10,645 nucleotides of DNA, taken from NCBI GenBank assembly GCA_937900125.1, contig CALCEK010000218.1, positions 1 through 10,645 on the forward strand, given 5' to 3'. Under the pieces are notes generated by a model, which saw only the letters and a program-made list of their open reading frames with translations, was not told where the DNA came from and made no database searches. The position numbers and the translations under genes were made by a program. Below are positions 6,489 through 10,645 of this stretch, piece after piece (positions within the stretch are counted from its first letter, which is position 1; the number at the start of each line of letters is the position of its first letter). The stretch comes from an uncultured Treponema sp. GTDB taxonomy: Bacteria; Spirochaetota; Spirochaetia; Treponematales; Treponemataceae.

Positions 6489-7475
6489 ATGATTCTCATT
6501 TCAAAACAACAAATTGACTCTTTTTTACATTTTATCACATCTCATGAAACTTTCATTATTGTAGGCCACAAAGAACCAGATGGAGATTGCATCTCTAGCT
6601 CGCTTGGAGTTTCGTTCATTCTTTCTAAAAAACAAAAAAATTTTATCATGCTAAACGCAGGTCCATTTAAGCGGACTGAAATAAAAAATTACGCTCCCCT
6701 TTTTAAAAATTCACTCCCCTTTATGACAAAAGATGAGCGGGATGCCACGGGGCTAATCATAGTTGATTGTTCTGAATTTTCACGATTGGGAGAAATTGAT
6801 GGCGATTTAAAAGGCTTTGACACTTTTATCATTGACCACCACAAAACAGCTTCTGTTCCAGATGGAGCCGAATCAATTATTGACCCAACTTCTCCTGCGG
6901 CGGCTTGCCTTGTTCAGCAATTATTTGAAGCTTTAGTCGGACTTCCCTCTAGAGAAGAAGCGCATACATTATTTTTTGGAATGGCAACTGACACAGGATT
7001 TTTCCGCTATCTAAACGCAAATGACGCGGAAGTTTTCCGTTTAGCAGCAAATTTAACAGAAAATGGTGCAGTTCCGCGCCAAATCTACCAAGAAATGACT
7101 GGTGGAAAACAATGGAACACTCGCAAGTTGCTCGGAATACTTTTAGACCGTGCGGAACGTTACTGTAACGGAAAACTTGTGTTAAGCTATGAAAAAATAG
7201 AAGATACAAAAAAATATGGGCAAGGGGGGCGCGACACAGATGCCTTTTACACGCTTATGCTTGCAACCGAAGGTGTAGAAGCAGTTGTTTTTTTGCGCCA
7301 AGAAAGCGATTTTAACTGTACAGCAGGTTTTCGTTCAAAAACAAACTGCGATGTAAGCGCAATTGCGGCAAAATTTGGCGGTGGCGGACACAAAAATGCC
7401 TCTGGCGCAAGCATTGAAGGCATTATTGAAAATTTAATTCCCGCTATTATAAAAGAATTTTCAAAAGTATTGTAA
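6489..7475 (+). CDS. nrnA: DHH/DHHA1 phosphoesterase, NrnA-type oligoribonuclease / pAp phosphatase
   Basis: NrnA-type enzymes degrade 2-5 nt RNA oligomers to mononucleotides and dephosphorylate pAp, using Mn2+ in the cytoplasm. The 328 residues are close to the usual length. DHH-domain motifs are complete: GHKEPDGD (residues 26-33, His27/Asp31/Asp33), VDCSE (92-96), IDHHK (115-119) and MATDTGFFRY (165-174). The C-terminal DHHA1 domain has FGGGGHKNASGAS at 296-308, the RNA-binding glycine loop. The ATG is preceded by AAGGAAA at good spacing. The gene may be transcribed with argF if the weak terminator upstream is read through. A cyclic di-AMP or pGpG hydrolase (GdpP-like) role is less likely because no membrane or GGDEF domain is present. 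Confidence 0.9.
   Translation: MILISKQQIDSFLHFITSHETFIIVGHKEPDGDCISSSLGVSFILSKKQKNFIMLNAGPFKRTEIKNYAPLFKNSLPFMTKDERDATGLIIVDCSEFSRLGEIDGDLKGFDTFIIDHHKTASVPDGAESIIDPTSPAAACLVQQLFEALVGLPSREEAHTLFFGMATDTGFFRYLNANDAEVFRLAANLTENGAVPRQIYQEMTGGKQWNTRKLLGILLDRAERYCNGKLVLSYEKIEDTKKYGQGGRDTDAFYTLMLATEGVEAVVFLRQESDFNCTAGFRSKTNCDVSAIAAKFGGGGHKNASGASIEGIIENLIPAIIKEFSKVL
7426..7453 (+). promoter_or_regulatory. Possible promoter inside the 3' end of nrnA
   Basis: TTGAAA (7426-7431), 16 bp, TATAAA (7448-7453). The start would be about 7460, just before the nrnA stop codon. In A+T-rich DNA such matches arise by chance, so confidence is low. Confidence 0.3.
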
Positions 7476-7501
7476 AAGAAAAATCTAAACTTTTTAAATA
7501 A

Positions 7502-7533
7502 ACCTGTTCGGGAACCTCAGTTTCAGAACAGGT
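7502..7533 (+). other. Stable 3' hairpin behind nrnA
   Basis: ACCTGTTC (7502-7509) pairs with GAACAGGT (7526-7533). After a G-A mismatch, GGAAC (7511-7515) pairs with GTTTC (7520-7524, one G-U) around a CTCA tetraloop. No T-tract follows, so it is distinct from the terminator 12 nt downstream. Confidence 0.6.
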
Positions 7534-7544
7534 CTAATGAATTG

Positions 7545-7578
7545 AACGCGATTTTTATGATGAATCGCGTTTTTTTTT
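7545..7578 (+). terminator. Strong intrinsic terminator of nrnA
   Basis: AACGCGATT (7545-7553) pairs with AATCGCGTT (7563-7571) and is followed by a run of T to 7578. G+C-rich centre, 9-nt loop. Confidence 0.92.
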
Positions 7579-7760
7579 GCAAGATTTTACATTGTTTTTA
7601 AAAATTTTATTAGATTTTTACAAGAAAAAACAAGATTTTTGCAAATCTTACACTATATTTATATTTTTTTACAAGAAAAAAGCAAATATTACAGGATTTT
7701 TACAAGGTATTACATAAAATTTACAAGGTTTACTAGATATTTACACGTTTTTACAATGTA
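7571..7760 (+). repeat. Helically phased degenerate 10-11 bp repeats (consensus near TTTTTACAAGR)
   Basis: The word TTACA starts at 7587, 7618, 7648, 7669, 7689, 7700, 7710, 7721, 7741 and 7751, with TTACT at 7730. Spacings are 31, 30, 21, 20, 11, 10, 11, 9, 11 and 10 bp, that is, whole helical turns. The gaps hold weaker variants in the same phase: TTGCA at 7577 and 7639, TTATTAG at 7607, AAACA at 7628, TTTAT at 7658, AAGCA at 7680. That makes about 18 same-orientation units over about 190 bp. Each strong unit carries a T-tract, so intrinsic curvature is expected. The array starts in the nrnA terminator T-run and ends about 145 bp before the sigma-54 transcription start. It may be a curved enhancer region or a multi-site protein array; no known repeat class is recognised. 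Confidence 0.7.
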
Positions 7761-7779
7761 ATTTTGACGCTCCAAAAAA

Positions 7780-7803
7780 AAGTTTAACGAAACTTAAAAC
7801 GAA
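7780..7803. promoter_or_regulatory. Inverted repeat, possible sigma-54 activator site
   Basis: AAGTTT-AACG-AAACTT (7780-7795) is a perfect 6-bp-arm inverted repeat. AACGAA recurs 12 bp on (7786-7791 and 7798-7803). Its centre is about 118 bp upstream of the predicted sigma-54 start, the usual distance for an activator site. Role inferred from position. Confidence 0.4.
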
Positions 7804-7821
7804 CAACTCTTTTTATTACAA

Positions 7822-7838
7822 TGATTTATAAAAAATCA
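7822..7838. promoter_or_regulatory. Second inverted repeat upstream of the sigma-54 promoter
   Basis: TGATTT-ATAAA-AAATCA, 6-bp arms, centred about 76 bp upstream of the predicted start. Short and A+T-rich, so it could be chance. Confidence 0.25.
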
Positions 7839-7878
7839 CCTAAAAAATTAATTCTCTTTTTTAAGATTCATTTAAAAC

Positions 7879-7895
7879 TTGGCACAAAAATTGCA
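7879..7895 (+). promoter_or_regulatory. Sigma-54 (RpoN) -24/-12 promoter
   Basis: TTGGCAC (7879-7885), 5 bp, TTGCA (7891-7895). The invariant GG (7881-7882) and GC (7893-7894) have the required spacing, and only the G after GGCAC is missing from the full consensus. The start is predicted near 7906, giving a 50-nt leader for the gene at 7956. Transcription should depend on RpoN and an AAA+ activator. Confidence 0.85.
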
Positions 7896-7918
7896 ATAGA
7901 ATCTGCAAACAATAAGTT

Positions 7919-7936
7919 GAGGTTTTTAAAAACTTC
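7919..7936 (+). promoter_or_regulatory. Palindrome in the leader of the sigma-like gene
   Basis: GAGGTTTTTAAAAACTTC, 9-bp arms with one G-T mismatch and no spacer, 20 bp before the ATG. As RNA it could form a small hairpin holding a decoy GAGG next to the true ribosome site (GTGAGGA at 7943-7949). Confidence 0.4.
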
Positions 7937-7955
7937 TAAAAAGTGAGGAAAAAAA

Positions 7956-8792
7956 ATGAATGTAAACGAATCAGAAATTATTGCACAGCAGGTTCTATCG
8001 GGCAACAAAAGCGCAGAAGATGGCGCAAGAGCTTTGATGGAAATAATCTACCGCAACAAAAAATGGTTTGGGCTTTATAAATTAGATTTAGACCAAACCC
8101 ACGATTTTCTTATAGCGGTTTTTCCAAAATTGGTAAGGCTTTTTTCAATTTACGACCCGAGCATCGGAGCTTTTACCCCATTTTTGTACGCCGCAATTTC
8201 AAGTGCGCTCACAACTTGGCGCAGAAAAATCGTAAGAATCAGCATGGGCGAAGAAAGCATCAGACTGTGCGACAGCATAAATGTAGAAGAATCAAATTTG
8301 CAATATGACGAATTGGAATTTGCCTCTTGCTCAAAACCCGAAGAAATATACGAAACAAAAAATCCTTCTGCAAAGTTTAAATTATCCAACTCTAGCCGAA
8401 AAAGTGCAGGACGCGGTGTAAAAAAAGCAATTTTATCTGCCGCAAACAAAAAAGAACTCCAGAAAAAGGAAATTTGTTTGTACCTTGCCCTAAAATCTTC
8501 TTATTTTATGGACGAGGATTTAATTGAAAAAGTCAGTAAATTTGTCGAACTTCCTTCAAGTGAATTGAGAAAAATGCTTGACCAAATGAACGCGCAACTC
8601 GGACGAAAAATAAATCGGCGGGAAATTTGCATTCGAAAGCGCGATTCCGCCTTTTTTTACCATCGAAAATATATGTTGGAAATGTTGCATTTAAACTCGG
8701 ACACTTCACTTTCAGAAAAAATTAAGAAAAGTTTTGCAAAACAAACAAAATGTTGGATTGAAAAAAACAATTGCTTAAAAAATAAATTCTAG
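7956..8792 (+). CDS. Divergent sigma-factor-like protein under sigma-54 control
   Basis: A 278-residue basic protein without a signal peptide. Residues about 22-95 resemble sigma-70 region 2: GARALMEIIYRN, a helix with DFLIAVFPKLVRLFSIYDPS, then GAFTPFLYAAISSALTTWRR, echoing the FD...G.F..YA...I pattern around the core-binding and -10 recognition helices. Residues about 100-165 are a low-similarity linker with Ser/Lys/Arg. Residues 165-245 are helical (LYLALKSSYFMDEDLIEKV, LPSSELRKMLDQMNAQLG, RRE..IRKRDSAFFYHRKYMLEML) but I cannot match them to region 4. It may be a reduced sigma factor or a regulator derived from one. The ATG has GTGAGGA 6 nt upstream. It stands alone between the sigma-54 promoter and a terminator whose stem includes its stop codon. 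Confidence 0.7.
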   Translation: MNVNESEIIAQQVLSGNKSAEDGARALMEIIYRNKKWFGLYKLDLDQTHDFLIAVFPKLVRLFSIYDPSIGAFTPFLYAAISSALTTWRRKIVRISMGEESIRLCDSINVEESNLQYDELEFASCSKPEEIYETKNPSAKFKLSNSSRKSAGRGVKKAILSAANKKELQKKEICLYLALKSSYFMDEDLIEKVSKFVELPSSELRKMLDQMNAQLGRKINRREICIRKRDSAFFYHRKYMLEMLHLNSDTSLSEKIKKSFAKQTKCWIEKNNCLKNKF

Positions 8793-8822
8793 GGATTTGA
8801 GCCCCTAGAATTTATTTTGTCT
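8779..8822. terminator. Bidirectional terminator between the converging genes
   Basis: A perfect 16-bp inverted repeat (AAAATAAATTCTAGGG / CCCTAGAATTTATTTT, about 8779-8794 and 8803-8818) with an 8-nt loop. T-rich sequence follows on both strands. The stop codon of the sigma-like gene (8790-8792) is inside the left arm. Coordinates may be off by one because of the A-run just upstream. Confidence 0.82.
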
Positions 8823-8824
8823 TT

Positions 8825-9970
8825 TTACTTTTCGTATTTTGTAATGTCTAATTCTTCTAAGCATCCCCAGATATTTCTAATATATACTTTATCATCATTA
8901 GTATTATATAAAGGAGATACAAGTTGAAGAATCTTATTATTAGTATTATCTAATTCAATGCAAAGTTCAGGGCTTTCATATACATAGATATCTCTTTTAG
9001 TAGTACCAGCAATATCTGTTTCTAACTTTCTCTGAATTCTAAATTGTAATCCATCTAAATCATAAGTAGAAATCTGTTTAATTTCAAATAATGTATTTAC
9101 AATTTCTTGCTCAAGATGATAAATCTTATATCCAGCTTTGAGATCAATAATATTTGTAGTAATAATACGACTAGATCCTTCAGCATAGCTATATACTTCC
9201 ATCATATATTCATCAGAATACATTGTAGTATTATAAACTAGTTCATTTTCGATATTATTACCATTAGTATTATCAACCTTATTGTCTTCTATCAATTCAG
9301 TAGAAGATAATTCATAGATATCTTCATCTTCCCATTTATATAATGAAAGTTTATGATATTCCTTACTTTCAGTTTCTTTATTGTTATTATCTACATATAT
9401 ATCTGTATCAATCTCAGATACTTCAAAAATACTACTATTGGCGAAGAAATTTTCAAGTATAGAATAATCAATATTATCTTTATTTATAGATTTAGCATGA
9501 TAAGTCTCTACTTTATCTGGATTAGAAATACTATATTTATCTATATGATAATTATCTACCATATCACCATCAATAGTTATTTTAGATAAGATAAACCCAA
9601 GAGGATTATTATCAGTTTCTGCATCAATATACACAATAGATTCAGAATACTTCTTATCTTTACCAATAATATTTTTCATATTGATAGCATTACGATAATT
9701 AGTAATATCTGTAGTTATATATTCTTCATTTTCCGACGTTATAATATTATCCTTTTCAAATATCTTTTTAATTTCATGATTTTGAATTTGTTTTGAAATC
9801 TTTTGATGAGCAAAATTATTTTTTGCAACTACCATAACGCCCGTTGTATTTTTATCTAGTCTATGTACTATGCCAGGCCTAAATTCGCCATTTTCATTTG
9901 AAAGTTCAGTTTTTCCTAGCATTGCATTAACAAGTGTACCTGTCCAATTTCCGCGCTGCAGGATGAACAA
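8825..9970 (-). CDS. Chimeric frame: middle of RluD-type pseudouridine synthase joined to an unrecognised acidic protein
   Basis: The open frame (first possible codon TTG at 9970, an artefact of the frameshift) has two parts. Residues about 7-69 (down to 9764) are the RluA/RluD family: GNWTGTLVNAML, then GIVHRLDKNTTGVMVVAK with the catalytic Asp in HRLDK, and KISKQIQNHEIKK. The next expected residues (YLALV-like) and the rest of the catalytic domain are missing. From residue 70 on, about 310 residues are rich in Asp, Glu, Asn, Ile and Tyr, with no membrane segment, no motif I recognise and almost no Cys, ending ELDITKYEK. No ribosome site or plausible separate start marks the second part. The join is either a genuine in-frame fusion or a recombination or assembly junction near 9763. 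Confidence 0.6.
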   Translation of the reverse strand: MFILQRGNWTGTLVNAMLGKTELSNENGEFRPGIVHRLDKNTTGVMVVAKNNFAHQKISKQIQNHEIKKIFEKDNIITSENEEYITTDITNYRNAINMKNIIGKDKKYSESIVYIDAETDNNPLGFILSKITIDGDMVDNYHIDKYSISNPDKVETYHAKSINKDNIDYSILENFFANSSIFEVSEIDTDIYVDNNNKETESKEYHKLSLYKWEDEDIYELSSTELIEDNKVDNTNGNNIENELVYNTTMYSDEYMMEVYSYAEGSSRIITTNIIDLKAGYKIYHLEQEIVNTLFEIKQISTYDLDGLQFRIQRKLETDIAGTTKRDIYVYESPELCIELDNTNNKILQLVSPLYNTNDDKVYIRNIWGCLEELDITKYEK

Positions 9971-10271
9971 CCATATTTTTAGGTTTATTCACAACTACAA
10001 TATCATCATCTTCATACAAAATATCTATTGGAATATCTTCAGCAACAAGTTCTTCATTTCCTTTAGATTGCACTTCATCAGGCATGCTAATAACTTGTCC
10101 AGCATTCACTTTTGCAGAAACTTTTGCTTCTTTTCCATCAAGTAAAATCTCACCATTTTTAATTAACTCTCCAGCTAATGTTCTAGATATTTTGTCATTT
10201 AGCTTAGAAACTACACTATCAAATCTTGAACCAGTCTCTTCTTCAGTAACAATCATTTCAATTCGACTCAT
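9927..10271 (-). pseudogene. rluD: RluD-type 23S rRNA pseudouridine synthase, N-terminal part, frameshifted
   Basis: The 114-residue frame begins with an S4 RNA-binding domain (GSRFDSVVSKLNDKISRTLA, LIKNGEILLDGKEAK, VNAGQVISM) and continues into the synthase core (IDILYEDDDIVVVNKPKNMV, VHPAA). After VHPAA the family has GN..GTL.NA; here the frame reads RKLDRYTC and stops. GNWTGTLVNAML is intact one frame over, so one extra base in GCAGCGCGGAAAT (9951-9957) explains the break. Together the two frames cover about 168 of the usual 300 residues. The ATG at 10271 has a canonical AGAGGAG ribosome site overlapping the lspA stop codon, 11 nt away. Sequencing error, real mutation or pseudogene cannot be separated here. 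Confidence 0.85.
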
Positions 10272-10282
10272 TAATATCTCCT

Positions 10283-10645
10283 CTACTTCTTTGCTTTATG
10301 TTCAACAATCATTTCTTTTAATTCAATAAAAATAATACAGACAATTCCAATTACTATGCATGCATCTGATAAATTAAAAATACCAAAATCAAAAATTTTA
10401 AAAATTTTTAATTGAATAAAATCTACAACATAGCCTCTAAAAAACCTATCAATAACATTGCTAATTCCACCAGCAATTACAAACTGCCATATTAAATATT
10501 TTGTATTGCTTTGTTCTTTATTTTTAAACACATAAATTGATAATAGAATAATAATTATTAAAGAAGTAATCGCAAACATATAATTATTATCTTTAAAAAG
10601 TCCATACATTGCTCCCGTATTTTGAGCATATTCAATATTAAAAAC
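10283..10645 (-). CDS. lspA: Lipoprotein signal peptidase (signal peptidase II), C-terminal 120 residues, runs off right edge
   Basis: This inner-membrane aspartyl protease removes signal peptides from diacylglyceryl-prolipoproteins. The frame is open to the window edge, so the methionine at 10609 is internal: the preceding residues VFNIEYAQNTGA complete the LspA motif N.GA (NTGAMYGLF). Three hydrophobic segments are visible (FAITSLIIIILLSIYVF; YLIWQFVIAGGISNVID; ACIVIGIVCIIFIEL). The conserved GG.SN..DR, the catalytic Asp in YVVDFI and the second in FNLSD are all present. The first membrane helix is beyond the edge. lspA followed by rluD is a common Firmicutes arrangement, and the A+T-rich codon use differs from the spirochaete genes to the left. 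Confidence 0.93.
   Translation of the reverse strand, partial: VFNIEYAQNTGAMYGLFKDNNYMFAITSLIIIILLSIYVFKNKEQSNTKYLIWQFVIAGGISNVIDRFFRGYVVDFIQLKIFKIFDFGIFNLSDACIVIGIVCIIFIELKEMIVEHKAKK

Larger units (their letters stand above)
7460..7578 (+). ncRNA. Candidate 3'-UTR-derived small RNA
   Basis: If the promoter at 7426-7453 is real, it yields a transcript of about 118 nt with two well-formed hairpins (7502-7533 and 7545-7570), ending in an intrinsic terminator. The same RNA could arise by processing of the nrnA mRNA. This is inferred from structure only. Confidence 0.25.

Noticed and set aside
7577..7760. CRISPR array
   Set aside because: Units are 10-11 bp and degenerate, with no 23-37 bp exact repeats and no unique spacers.
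9353..9589. Forward-strand hydrophobic open frame
   Set aside because: Antisense to the longer minus-strand frame; its Ile/Tyr-rich content is what A+T-rich antisense sequence gives, and no ribosome site was found.

Overview
The first 8.8 kb looks like a spirochaete chromosome, most likely Treponema. The evidence is an isoleucyl-tRNA synthetase of the eukaryote-like (IleRS2) type, a FliN-like SpoA-domain protein, a near-perfect sigma-54 promoter driving a sigma-factor-like protein, and A+T-rich DNA full of A and T runs. The genus is inferred from motifs and style, not from a database search.

Layout. 1-1923 (-) is ileS, cut by the left edge. A divergent promoter region separates it from an S66-family LD-carboxypeptidase (2091-3140, +), whose promoter places the transcript start at the start codon. 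That gene overlaps the end of trxB (3124-4044, -) tail to tail by 17 bp. trxB lies behind a FliN-like gene (4083-4556, -), which also looks leaderless. Next come an intrinsic terminator and a tRNA-Met(CAU) gene (4630-4702, -). Rightward of these lie ornithine carbamoyltransferase (4893-5843, +) with a hairpin leader, a small secreted protein (5865-6308, +) and a DHH/DHHA1 phosphoesterase of the NrnA type (6489-7475, +). The phosphoesterase ends in a hairpin plus a strong terminator.

7476-7955 has no gene but is rich in structure. It holds the two 3' hairpins, then about 18 degenerate 10-11 bp units (consensus near TTTTTACAAGR) in strict helical phase over about 190 bp, two inverted repeats, and a sigma-54 promoter (TTGGCAC-N5-TTGCA). 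This promoter drives a 278-residue protein whose N-terminal third resembles sigma-70 region 2 (7956-8792, +). The layout suggests a sigma cascade: sigma-54 plus an activator switching on a divergent sigma-like factor, with phased, possibly curved DNA or a multi-site array upstream. This is the best candidate for an undescribed system in the window.

8825-10645 (-) reads differently. It has more ATA/TAT-rich sequence, a Firmicutes-style lspA-rluD gene pair, and a canonical AGGAG ribosome site. The rluD gene is broken: a one-base frameshift follows VVHPAA, and after the catalytic HRLDK motif the reading frame runs into about 310 residues of unrelated acidic, Asn/Ile-rich protein. The boundary falls at a bidirectional terminator. 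Either foreign DNA was acquired here or the sequence is a chimeric assembly.
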